DNA from: Bradyrhizobium arachidis | GTDB taxonomy: Bacteria > Pseudomonadota > Alphaproteobacteria > Rhizobiales > Xanthobacteraceae | Assembly: GCF_024758505.1 (NCBI RefSeq) | Contig: NZ_CP077970.1 | Span: 1,550,001-1,614,000 of the forward strand | Direction: 5' to 3' | Length of the DNA: 64,000 bases | Part shown: positions 38,006 through 46,934 of the stretch, one piece after another | How positions within the stretch are numbered: position 1 is the first letter of the stretch | Layout: each line of letters starts with the position of its first letter | Notes under the pieces: model-generated | Told to the model about the DNA's origin: nothing | Database searches by the model: none | The model's input: only the letters and a program-made list of their open reading frames with translations | Made by a program: the position numbers and the translations under genes

Positions 38006-38847
38006 TCACCAAATGGCTGCGGCGCGAGGCGCGCCCCGGGGAACTTGCTTATTCGCCCTTCTGGACTCAATTTGAAGCTCTCTCGTTCGAACGACGGACT
38101 CTTCTCTAACAATGTTACTGCGAGAAAATATCAGGGCGTGAACCAGCGGTCACCAAGATATGCGTTGTCGGGGCGCGCGCTATTGGGAGGCGGACGCAGG
38201 GCCGGCTACGTCGGGCAAGACAGACGAGTGGCCGGTGTTGACGTATGTTGGTGGCGAGCCGTGAGCTTTAAAAGGATTGGGTCGAACTACGAATATCGCG
38301 CGTAAGCGGGCGCGCTGGAAGGTCCATCACGGCAGGATCGATCCTTCGCGCCTGATCGCTATCGATGCGATGTGAGTTAAAGCCAATGTGGCGCAAGCTA
38401 GGAGCTGAGCGGGCGACGCCCGAAAACACCTGCGTCTTCGGCCATTGGAAAGACCGCGACGTTCATGGCGGTGCAGCGTGACCACGGATTTGTACGCCTT
38501 GGACCATTGACGGACGAAGGGCGAATTGGTCATCTTCGATATCTCGGCAATCATGAGGGTAAGTCAGCCTGCAACACCATCCGGGCTTCTGTAACGGGCC
38601 TTGGTTAGTCAATCCCTTTTTGCGTCATCCTTTCGCCGGGTACTTGCTTCTGTACGGGATCGGCGCTGCGGCCGTCGCCTGACGGGGTTCTAGAGGAACA
38701 GGCCGGCCAATCTACGGAAACGTGATCGCATCGTTGGATGCGTCAACAACCCGGATGACGACCTGACCTGATCCATCGTCCCGGCGAAGGGACTTCGCTT
38801 CGGGAAGGCTGATGTCGAACCCGCCCGAGAACCTGTTCGCTCCTATT
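38006..38847. other. 840 bp without an intact gene; weak IS630 trace
   Basis: Around 38430-38500 a plus-strand frame reads GHWKDRDVHGGAA, then a stop, then TPWTIDG, which looks like the GHWKTxTFxAALR ... PWxIDG segment of IS630 transposases. Nothing else recognisable is present up to the IS110 gene. Confidence 0.35.
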
Positions 38848-39876
38848 TTAGGTTGCCATGGCGGTCGCATTGAAGGGCGCGTTGTCCTTGAGCATGCGCA
38901 GCATGATCACGGCGAGCTTGCGCGCCAGCGCCACCTTGGCCTTGCTCATGCCGGCACGCTTGGCGATCCGCATCGCCCAGCTCTTGAGCTGGGCACAGCC
39001 CTTGATCGGCTTGGTCAGGATGATGTGGGCAGCCTCATAGAGCGCCTCGCGCACGGAAGCGTCGCCATTTTTGCTGATGCGGCCGGAGTAGTCGGTCTCA
39101 CCTGACTGATGCTTCTTCGGCGTCAATCCGAAGAGCGGCCCCGCTCGCTTTGATGAGGTAAATCGGGAGGGGTCATCGATGGCACTGGCATAGGTCAGCG
39201 AGATGATCGGTCCCACGGCCGGCGTCGACATCAGCAGCCTGGCTTTGGCGTCCAGGAGAGACATTGCCCGCACCCGCTTCTCAAGGCCGTTGAACTCGCG
39301 CAGCAGCACCATGTGAACCGCAAGCGTCGCTGCAGCAATCGTCTCAAGGGCCGGATGGCCGGTCACCAGCTCTCTGATCCGTGTCGCGAAGCTGCGTTTG
39401 GCGGTCTTGCCGACCTTCAACCCGAAGCCACGCAGGATCCCGCGCAAGCTGTTCTCGATGTCCTGAAGCTTGGCCTGAATCAGCTTGCGTGCGGTCAGCA
39501 TTGCGCGGATCTCCTGCGCACTCATCGACTTGCAATGCACTGGCCGGAACCAGCCGAGCTGCATCAATTGCGCGATGTTGCGGGCGTCGTTGCGGTCCGA
39601 CTTCACCGGCATCGATTTGAAGGCCTCGCTCACGTGGCGCGTCTCCAGAAGCTCAACCGCGAGGCCCGCCTTCTTCATTGCCGCGTAAAGCCACTGTGAC
39701 AGCGGGCCTGCCTCCAGCCCGATCCTGGCGAGGTCGAACCCGAGCGAACGGAACCAGGCGATCAGCGCCTCCGGCTCGCTGGCCACCTTGGCCTCCCGAA
39801 CGATCTTGCCGTTCGCATCGACAACGCACACGCTGGCGCATTCCAATGACACGTCGATTCCGGCATAGTGGTCCAT
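38848..39876 (-). CDS. IS110-family transposase, intact
   Basis: 342-residue DEDD transposase. MDHYAGIDVSLECASVCVVD carries the first Asp, GLEAGPLSQWLY the Glu, and MPVKSDRNDARNIAQLMQ the Asp pair. The C-terminal transposase_20 domain has STPAVGPIISLTYASAIDDP and SKRAGPLFGLTPKKHQSGE; its conserved Ser region is kept. The start MDHYAG at 39876 is chosen over in-frame upstream codons because it matches the family. No stop or frameshift is seen, so it is probably active. Confidence 0.92.
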   Translation of the reverse strand: MDHYAGIDVSLECASVCVVDANGKIVREAKVASEPEALIAWFRSLGFDLARIGLEAGPLSQWLYAAMKKAGLAVELLETRHVSEAFKSMPVKSDRNDARNIAQLMQLGWFRPVHCKSMSAQEIRAMLTARKLIQAKLQDIENSLRGILRGFGLKVGKTAKRSFATRIRELVTGHPALETIAAATLAVHMVLLREFNGLEKRVRAMSLLDAKARLLMSTPAVGPIISLTYASAIDDPSRFTSSKRAGPLFGLTPKKHQSGETDYSGRISKNGDASVREALYEAAHIILTKPIKGCAQLKSWAMRIAKRAGMSKAKVALARKLAVIMLRMLKDNAPFNATAMAT

Positions 39877-40085
39877 GGTCGTCTCTCCTCGATGCTTGGA
39901 GCGAGGCTTAGGCCTCGACTCCGCTACACCATCAATGTGAGGGACGACCGCTTGCCTTCCAGCCAAGGCGCGCGACGCGCGCATCAAACAGCGCCGTAGC
40001 TAGCGCGGCTTGGTCGGAAGGCCCCAAGGGGGCCCGTTACCCCATCTACGGAAGCCCATCTGATCTTTTGGCGCCCTACACCCAG
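39877..40085 (-). ncRNA. Non-coding left end of IS110, possible bridge RNA region
   Basis: The 200 bp upstream of the IS110 start is hairpin-rich (for example GGTCGTC at 39877 against GACGACC near 39944, and GGCCCCAAGGGGGCC near 40021-40035) and has no coding content. IS110 elements are known to carry a structured bridge RNA in the non-coding end beside the transposase gene. I cannot define its ends or guide loops by eye. Confidence 0.3.
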
Positions 40086-40116
40086 ATCCCAATCGATCGA
40101 GCGGTTTTTTCACCAA

Positions 40117-40322
40117 ACTCAATCGGCGGTCAGCAGCAACGCGTCGCGCTCGCCCGCGCGCCGATCCACCGATCCACCGATCCTCCTGCTCGACGAGCCA
40201 CTCGGCGCGCTTGAAGGTAACCTGCGCGCGAGCATGTTGGCTTGCGGCAGCAGATTTTCCGGCCAGGAGACAATGTGCGCGTGGATTGGCTGCGTTCGGA
40301 CATTCGCTTCGTTGCGCCCTGA
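40117..40322 (+). pseudogene. ABC ATPase remnant with internal deletion
   Basis: Nucleotide match to the PotA-like gene at 57338-57962. It keeps the SGGQQQR-to-LLDEPLGAL region (40120-40225), then jumps to REHVGSGQQIFRPGDNVRVD and the final SDVRFVAP with TGA at 40320-40322. The missing part equals about 57450-57868 and is bounded by TGCGCGAGCA in the intact gene. Similarity to the sequence behind the intact gene continues to about 40440. Confidence 0.85.
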
Positions 40323-40834
40323 GGTGCTGGCAGAGCAAGCGGGATGAAAACATTTGAGAAACTTGGACGGTGCCCATCGACTCTCAATGTCGGCTTTTGC
40401 AATCCTGATTGGCATCTTCCGCGTGTCCGTCCTTCGGCTCTTTCTGACAAGAATCAATGCGCTAGCCATTTCTCTCGTCACTATGATGCGTTCCTAAGCC
40501 AGCAGGCAAACGTCCGCATTGTCCTGCAGGCCCTTCAAATACGCGCCGCCTCGAAGCGACTTCTTATATGCGCTGCTCGTTCTCGTCACGATTCGCTATT
40601 TGGACTAGCTCCCGGGTACGTGGCACGGGACCCGACGGATTCCTGCACCAAGCTACGAATTTATATGGATTTCAGCGCCCTTTAGATGAAATCGGCAGGG
40701 ATGTGTTCGCATATCTGCGCATAAGCTTTCGAATATGAACGGTGCCCATTTAGACGCGGCAAGCGGAACTCGTGTTCGGCCAAGAAAAGCATCGTTCTTC
40801 CATCGAAGACGGAAGTAAGGGGGAAAGCAAAAAG
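40323..40834 (+). other. Decayed ABC-permease-like stretch and leader of second dehydrogenase
   Basis: The first 120 bp parallels 57963-58090 (GCAGAGCA...GGCGTTTGCAATCCTGAT-type sequence), where a permease gene might have begun. No intact frame. GGGGGAAAGC before 40835 gives the dehydrogenase a ribosome-binding site. Confidence 0.4.
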
Positions 40835-41860
40835 ATGAAAGTAGTCTGCTTGTGGTTTGCGACTGATAGTGAACGGAATTATATAAAAGAAGCGATGCCG
40901 CGTGGCACGGAGATCGTTGTCCCAAGGGGCGAATACTTCTCCCGCTTCGAGACCACCTATACTGATCTTGAGCCTCATGCCCGCGATGCGGATGCGTTTA
41001 TCGGTTGGACGCTTCCGGAGGGGATTGTAGAAAAAGCAGAGAAGCTTAAGATTCTTTCGTGGCTGCACACCGGCGTTGACGACCTCAGGATCAACGGTGT
41101 TCTTTCGCTGGCGAGGCAACGCGGGTTCAAGGTGACGAACGCTCGTGGTGCCAATGCAATCGCCGTTGCGGAACACGCAATGATGCTCCTGCTTTCCCTC
41201 GCGAAGAAGACCATTCTGAAAAACCAGGCTTCGAGAGAGAACCACCGGCTTTTTCCCTTGTTTGCCGACGAATACAGAGGAACGATGCTGCATGGCAATA
41301 CGCTGGGGGTAATCGGTGTCGGCGGCATCGGGAGTCACGTTGCCAAGTGTGCGAAAGCATTTGGCATGCAGGTTCTTGGGGTCCGTCGCAACAAGGAACG
41401 GAACGACCCCAATGTTGATTCCATGCATGGCATGGACGAGTTGCATGCCGTCCTTTCGAAATGCGACTACGTGGTTCTGGCGACTCCGAACACAGGCGAG
41501 ACGTTCCAGTTCTTCGGCAAGGCGGAGCTAGCCGCCATGAAGCCGTCCGCCTTTTTAGTCAACATTGCGCGTGGAAAGCTTGTTCAGGAAAAACCGCTCC
41601 ACGAGGCATTGACGTCGGGCCGTTTGCGCGGTTTCGCGGCAGATACCTGGCCAAGATATGACTTCGGCACAACCTTTCCAAGTGGTGCGGTACCCCGCTT
41701 GGAGATTCAGAAGCTCCCAAATGTGGTAGGCACCATCGACCAAGCGCACAATGTTGATGGCGTGCTAAATCGATATCTCCAGTGGGGCACCGAGAATCTG
41801 GTAGAGTTTGTGGCAGGGAAGCCGCTCACGCGCGAGGTGAACCTGGACCTCGGCTATTAG
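40835..41860 (+). CDS. D-isomer-specific 2-hydroxyacid dehydrogenase family protein (copy B)
   Basis: 341 residues, clearly paralogous to the gene at 23119-24141. NAD(P) fold LGVIGVGGIGSHVAKCAKAF, then VRRNK. The catalytic Arg is in LVNIARGKLVQEKPL. The segment that normally carries the catalytic His reads LPNVVGTIDQAHNVDG, so the usual PHxxG is absent in both copies. It has no cupin partner here. The start at MKVVCLWFATDSE matches copy A. The IS5::IS110 composite follows 420 bp downstream. Substrate unknown. Confidence 0.85.
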   Translation: MKVVCLWFATDSERNYIKEAMPRGTEIVVPRGEYFSRFETTYTDLEPHARDADAFIGWTLPEGIVEKAEKLKILSWLHTGVDDLRINGVLSLARQRGFKVTNARGANAIAVAEHAMMLLLSLAKKTILKNQASRENHRLFPLFADEYRGTMLHGNTLGVIGVGGIGSHVAKCAKAFGMQVLGVRRNKERNDPNVDSMHGMDELHAVLSKCDYVVLATPNTGETFQFFGKAELAAMKPSAFLVNIARGKLVQEKPLHEALTSGRLRGFAADTWPRYDFGTTFPSGAVPRLEIQKLPNVVGTIDQAHNVDGVLNRYLQWGTENLVEFVAGKPLTREVNLDLGY

Positions 41861-42283
41861 GCAGAAAGCGCGGCTCGTGAACCCGCACTTTTTCGGAACC
41901 AATGGTATGGCGACTCCCTGGATACTTAGTCATCGCGAGCCGGCACTTCCGTGAGGTATAGCAATGGCCCGCGAGCAGATTAGTGCTATACATCCCGCGA
42001 CAGGGTTAAAGCCGCGGAAGTGCTGATCCGCAATGTACGTCACTAGGCAACTCTGAGTTCGGCAACTACGCAGGCTACGACATCGGGCCGATCTTCCACT
42101 TCGGTGTCACCAGGCGTACGCGGCTACGTCACCAGCTTGTCGAACACCGCGCCGTCAGGCGCCGCTCGTGCAAACGCAAGCTTGGCAATGGCGGTGTGTG
42201 ATCAACGATGGTGATTTGCTTGCCTCTCAGGTATCCCTGCTCCGATCCAGCAATGGTCTCGCCAATTGATGGAAAGCTTGCCC
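41861..42283. other. No gene recognised
   Basis: 420 bp between dehydrogenase copy B and IS5 copy 2. A short stretch near 42052-42105 reads SEFGNYAGYDIGPIFHFGV in the plus direction and may be a remnant of some secreted or outer-membrane protein; I cannot name it. Confidence 0.3.
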
Positions 42284-42772
42284 CATCGGCCGCGAACAAG
42301 GCTCTAAGCGATTGAGCCGGGGTCTATTTTTCGGATTCGAGAGGGTTTGAGATTGCAGGGATTGGGAGGTTGCGGCCGCCAAACCCTGCAATTTCGTTTG
42401 TTTCACTTTCACCGCAGACCGTGATCCTGTAGTTCATCGGAGGGGCCGATGCGAGCGAAGAAGCACAAGAAGACGGGATCGAACGACCTGTTCCGGGCAA
42501 GGCTGGATCAGATCATCAACATGAAGCACGAGCTGGTTCTGCTTGCCGGCAGGATCGATGGGACCTGATCGACGGCGAGATCGCTCCGCTCCGCAGCGAG
42601 AAGGGCCGGCCCGGGATCGAGACCCGTTTCATGATCGGACTTGCTGCTCAAGCACATTTACGGGCTCTCCGATGAGGGGGTATGCGAGCGCTGGGGCCAT
42701 GACCCGTATTTCCAGTTCTTCACCGGCGAAGAGTTCTTCCAACACGCCTTCCCGCACGAGCGCTCGGACCTC

Positions 42773-45079
42773 AGCCACTGGCGCAAGCGGCTCGGCGACA
42801 AGCTGGAGCTCTTGCTGGCCGAGAGCCTGCGGGTGGCGCACGAAGCCGGCGCGTTACGCAGCCAGGACCTCAAGCGCGTCACGATCGACACCACAATGCG
42901 GCCGAAGGCCATCACCTTCCCGACCGATGCAAAGCTGCTGCATGCGGCCATCAAGGGGCTCAACCGCCTGACGAGGAGGCACGGCGTCAGGCTGCGGCAA
43001 TCCTATTCTCGTGTGGCCAAGGCCGCCGCGATGATGGCAGGCCGCTACGCCCCGCCAAACGGTTCAGGCGGCATCAGCGGCAGTTGCGTGTCCTGCGCAG
43101 CCGGCTGGGCTAAATCATTCGCGACATTCGCCGCAAGATCGAGGGCCAGCCCGCACTGGAGGAGGCGTTCGCCCTTCCGCTCGGCCGGGCCTCGCAGATC
43201 CGCTCTCAGCAGCAGCGCCAGCGTGGCGGGAAGCTCTATTCCTTTCATGCCCCGGAGGTGGAGTGCAACGGCAAGGGCAAGGCCAGCGCACCTTATGAGT
43301 TCGGCGTGAAGGCCTCCATCGTCACCAACAACCGCCGGGCTCCTGGGGGCCTGTTCGTGCTGCACGCCAGGGCGATGCCCGATAATCCGTACGACCGTCA
43401 TACCTTGCGGGACGTCATTGACCGCACCGAGACACTCACCGGCTGTCCGATCGAGCGGGCCAATGTCGACAAGGGATACCGCGGCCACGACGCGCAAAAT
43501 CGGCGTCGCGTCTTCATCTCCGGCCAGAAGCGCGGCGTCTTCTCAAAGGCCGCGCAGGAGACGCTGCCAACGCTCTCCTCTCAGCCGTCGGCCACAACTT
43601 GTATGGGGTGTCGCCTGTCAAGAGCTCTTAGCAAGTCTTCTCCTTCACCGAGGGGGGCAGTTGTGTGCATCAAGTTCGGCAAATTGATCATGGGGCCGGC
43701 GAAGCCATCCCCTCGGAGCCGCCGTCGCTCGCTTGCCCCACGCGCAGCGCTGGCGAGCGACAGCGGCGGAGAGGGGTGGCCCATCCTCTTGGTGGGCCTG
43801 AGCATGACAGGCGGGAGGGCACGGACCTCGACCTCGGCGATCGCCTTCTTCAAGCCCGGATGGTAATCAGATATTGCGAACTCCATGGCATGGCGCGACT
43901 GAGAGACATTCCGAGGGAGCCTGCAATATCCGGCGGCCATCGCGCCGCGTACTTGTATGCGGTCGAACGCAGTGTTCGACCATGATGCAGCAATGCGCAT
44001 CTCAAGCGAAGCTCGGGCAGCGGGCCCATTCTTCCGCGAGGTCATATGGACCAAGTTGTGGCGCGGGTCACCGCCACCTCGGAGTATCAGGGCTCGGCGG
44101 TTGCTTCGCCAAGCCCCAATTGAGGTGTCGCGTCGCGCGTTCATGCTACCGGGCGGGCGTAACTTGATCCCTACAGGTATTTCGCCTGTCGTCGTCAAGC
44201 GCCAGAACGCAATGAGCAATTTACGCGCGAGCGCCACGATCATGGTCTTGCGCGTACCGCCGCGCGCGTCGGCCGCGCGAGTATGGAACCATTGCCAGCG
44301 CGTGCAAGGCCCTTCTCCCGTCTTCGCCTGTCGCTCTCATCGGGAGCGCCCGTGAGGCCCGCGTAACGCGCGACCGCTCTGCGATCTCTCAATTGCCGGG
44401 AGAGGATCATGCACGAGCATGTCCGCTGTTTCGATTCCAACGCCAATGATCCGCGCCAGCAATTTGACCATCGCGTGCGCTCCGCTCTCGGAAACCTGCA
44501 AACGATGTAATCGAGCCGCCTCGATCTCCCTGATCTGCTCTCTGACGAGGCGAAGGCGGGCCGTCCCGGCGCATCTCGGCGATAGTGTTGGGTGGGAGAA
44601 GCACTCCTGCCGGCGTGCGCAGCGTCTCGAGCTGCTTTGACGCATGACGCAGCGTCGGCTTGAAATTGCGAATACCCAGGCGAACGAGACATGCCTTCAT
44701 TCGATTGATAATGCTGGTCTGATGGCTGACAAGGTTCTCACGCTCGCGGTTCGGATGTCGGGCGTCCTCTTCATCGAGACTTGGGATTGCCGCCATTTGG
44801 CAATGGTCCGGCTCTCCGCGTAGCTAACCGAGAAGAGCGCGCTTCAAATGCTCGGTGTCGAGACGATCGGTTTTAGCCCGCCGGTGCTCGCGGGGGACGG
44901 CGACGCTTGTTGAGTGGATAACGAAGGCCTCGACGCCACGAGCCCGCAGCCACCGCGCCAGCCAAAAACCATCGCGACCGGCCTCAAAGCCGACTGCTAT
45001 ACGTGTGATCGCGTGCCCAACGTTTGCGGCCTCTTCGCGCCAGTGATGTAGCAACCGGAGCAGCGCGTCTTCGTCGGCG
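42773..45079 (+). repeat. Long direct repeat, unit 2 (partner at 29978-32284)
   Basis: Second unit of the 2.3-kb direct repeat. The 10.5 kb between the units holds the M24-racemase-DadA-cyclodeaminase-dehydrogenase genes. Homologous recombination between the units would delete or amplify a 12,795-bp circle. Confidence 0.92.
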
Positions 45080-45290
45080 CCAAGCTTCTTCAACGGATGA
45101 CGATCCAATCCGGGGACGATTCCAGCGACGAGCCAGCTTGAGAGGCTCATCTCAATGACCGCGATCAGCGTACTGTTCTGTTCCAGGACCGTGGAAGACC
45201 TGCCGAGATCGTTCGCATTTTGCATGGGGGTGCTCCATTGCTCATGACCAGCCTCAATACTCTCACGGCTTTGCCGGTCACCCCATAGTA
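43601..45290 (-). mobile_element. IS110-family (IS1111-like) element inside IS5 copy 2
   Basis: Same element as in copy 1 but with the 5' end of the transposase gene preserved. ATG 45225 gives MQNANDLGRSSTVLEQNSTL and SWLVAGIVPGLDRHPLKKLG, then FEAGRDGFWLARWLRARGVE. The TAG for Trp lies at 44826-44824, and the later frameshifts (after AEMRRD, and in ETADMLVHD) are the same as in copy 1. It is inactive although longer than copy 1 by 140 bp. Confidence 0.85.
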
Positions 45291-45419
45291 TCTTCCGCCG
45301 CGTCCTCTCCTGGCTCGGAGAACTCTTGGCCCTGCTCCTGGGGCTGCTACGGCGAACCCTCGCCTGTCCACCCCAACTCAATCCGACTTCTTAACGGGCG
45401 ACTAAGGGAAGCGAAAAAT

Positions 45420-45725
45420 CCACTGAACACACCACCGCCCTCACTGACCCACCGGAGAAAATTAATGTATTCGTATCCAATGCAACAAACATTTCTACTC
45501 CACTCCTACCTTCAGCGGCTTGAATTTGCTGAAGAGCGGGCGCCTCGCCCGGCTGGCGGGTCCTTGCGGCCGAGCGACATCGTCATCCTCGACAATTTCG
45601 GCTCTCCGCACGAAACGCCGACACCGTCTGCGATGCCATCGGCCAAATCCAGGAAACCGTCACGCCCTAAGAATGCCGAAACCACTTCGCTCAAGCGATA
45701 TGAGCGAAGCTAAAATCATCCCACT
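45420..45725 (+). pseudogene. IS630-type transposase scraps
   Basis: LRPSDIVILDNFGSPHETP (about 45568-45625) matches the [16 protein letters not shown] block with the second catalytic Asp. Then DAIGQI and ECRNHFA (about 45632-45700) match the C-terminal end of such transposases. The Glu-containing middle is deleted. Confidence 0.5.
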
Positions 45726-46073
45726 CTAGCCGGGGAGCGTCGCAGGGCAGGGCGTCACCATGCCGAACAGCGGGCATCGTGCGTCGCAGCATCCCGTCAG
45801 TCGTCCGAAGCGTCCAAGATGGAAAAACGAATCCAGTCATCGCCACCACGCTCGACCGAATAGAAGAACATCTCGGTCGCATAATAGTCCCGATCGAAAG
45901 TCAGAATGCGTGGCTTAATTTCGGTTATACGGTTCTCGTCGATATAGACAGAGTTGCAGATGGACGGGTCGTCGCGCTGGCACGTGCGCTCGGCTGCTCC
46001 GAATGCAGCGTCGGGTGCCCCTGTGCCAGATCGGTCACTCGCTCCTCCTTTCGAAATGACGGTTTCTGCCGGT
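45726..46073 (-). other. Unidentified coding remnant
   Basis: On the minus strand about 45800-45965 reads CNSVYIDENRITEIKPRILT, FDRDYYATEMFFYSVERGGD and DWIRFSILDASDD before a stop. It looks like the C-terminus of a real protein, but I do not recognise the family. Its upstream part has been lost before the EctC-like gene. Confidence 0.35.
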
Positions 46074-46934
46074 CTATGCCTGCGGACTCGCCGGCAGGGG
46101 GCCGGTCGGCGGGTATGCACCGTCCGCGTCGTGGGTTTCATCACCGATGAGCGGTGGATTGAAGACGCTGACGATCAGCAGGTCCTGGAAGACGTGCACC
46201 TTGTGACGGTCATCCGGGCCGACGACGTAAACCGTTCGCGGTTCGAGCGGCCATCGCTGACTGGTCGAAAGATCCTCGAGTTCACCCCGTCCTGACGCGA
46301 TGAAGTTCGCCTCCCAGTGATTTTTGTACCAAACTTGATGCGCCGCCTGGCCCGCGGCCTTGGAGGCGGTGGACAGCGAAAACCCTAGCCCATCGCTCTT
46401 CGTGAGATAGCGCGTCGCTGTCGTGATGCCGTGGGAGATCTGGCGCTCATGTCCCGCGGCACGAACATCGGCGACCGTCCGAACGAACATGCGGCGATCC
46501 TGCAAACCAGGCGGGAGGGGGCCGGCCGGCGGGTATGCACCGTCGGCGTCGTGCGTTTCACCACCGACGAGCGGTGGATTGAAGACGCTGACGATCAGCA
46601 GGTCCTCGAAGGCGTGCACCTTATGGCGATCGTTAGGCCCGACGACGTAAACGGTCCGCGGCTCGAGCGGCCATCGACGACCCGTCGAGAGTTCCTCGAG
46701 CTCACCTCGTCCTGACGCGATGAAGTTCGCCTCCCAGTGGTTCTTGTACCAAGCTTGAGGCGACCCCCGGCCGGCGGGCTTGCAGGCACACGACAGCGAG
46801 AAATCGAGCCCATCGCTCTTCGTGAGATAGCGCGTCGCTGTCGTGATGCCGTGGGAGATCTGGCGCTCACGTCCCGCGGCACGAACATCGGCCACCGTCC
46901 TGACGAACATTCGACGGTTGACAGTACTTGTCAC
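46074..46934 (-). CDS. Tandem-duplicated ectoine synthase (EctC)-like cupin
   Basis: 286 residues made of two homologous units, about 1-145 and 146-286. Each unit carries RRMFVRTVADVRAAG, SHGITTATRYLTKSDGLGFS, WYKNHWEANFIASGRGELE, WPLEPRTVYVVGP, DRHKVH and VFNPPLxGxETHDADGAYPP. The YKNHxEA, DRH and FNPPLxGxExHDxDGxYP patterns are those of EctC, which cyclises N-acetyl-diaminobutyrate to ectoine; a normal EctC is about 130 residues. The DNA repeat period is 420 bp with over 90 percent identity by eye, so the fusion is recent. The metal-site Glu and His residues appear in both halves. GTG 46934 follows GGAGAT; ATG 46910 is an alternative. No ectA or ectB is present. Confidence 0.85.
   Translation of the reverse strand: MTSTVNRRMFVRTVADVRAAGRERQISHGITTATRYLTKSDGLDFSLSCACKPAGRGSPQAWYKNHWEANFIASGRGELEELSTGRRWPLEPRTVYVVGPNDRHKVHAFEDLLIVSVFNPPLVGGETHDADGAYPPAGPLPPGLQDRRMFVRTVADVRAAGHERQISHGITTATRYLTKSDGLGFSLSTASKAAGQAAHQVWYKNHWEANFIASGRGELEDLSTSQRWPLEPRTVYVVGPDDRHKVHVFQDLLIVSVFNPPLIGDETHDADGAYPPTGPLPASPQA
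46111..46930 (-). repeat. 420-bp in-frame tandem duplication within the EctC-like gene
   Basis: For example, GGGTATGCACCGTC starts at both 46111 and 46531. The two units stay in register over about 410 bp with scattered substitutions and no frameshift. The joint reads PPGLQDRRMFVRT in protein, where the second unit's original start region has been replaced. Confidence 0.88.

Larger units (their letters stand above)
42449..45394 (+). pseudogene. IS5-family transposase, copy 2 (frameshifts plus IS110 insertion)
   Basis: ATG 42449 begins MRAKKHKKTGSNDLFRARLD. The frame is disturbed near 42555 and again at the same YAPPNGSGGI point as copy 1 (about 43055). IS110 interrupts after SAVGHNL at 43601. 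The tail RVLSWLGELLALLLGLLRRT, ending LNPTS and TAA at 45392, differs from copy 1 (RILAWLRKLLRFILIV), although both follow the same nested IS110. Confidence 0.82.
42284..45402 (+). mobile_element. IS5-family element, copy 2, carrying a nested IS110
   Basis: Same architecture and orientation as 29482-32467. The right end ...TTAACGGGCGAC at 45391-45402 is clear. The left end near 42284 is degenerate but aligns with copy 1 (CGATTGAGC shared). The 5' part and the last about 100 bp differ substantially from copy 1, while the centre is almost identical. It is inactive through frameshifts and the IS110 insertion. Confidence 0.8.
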
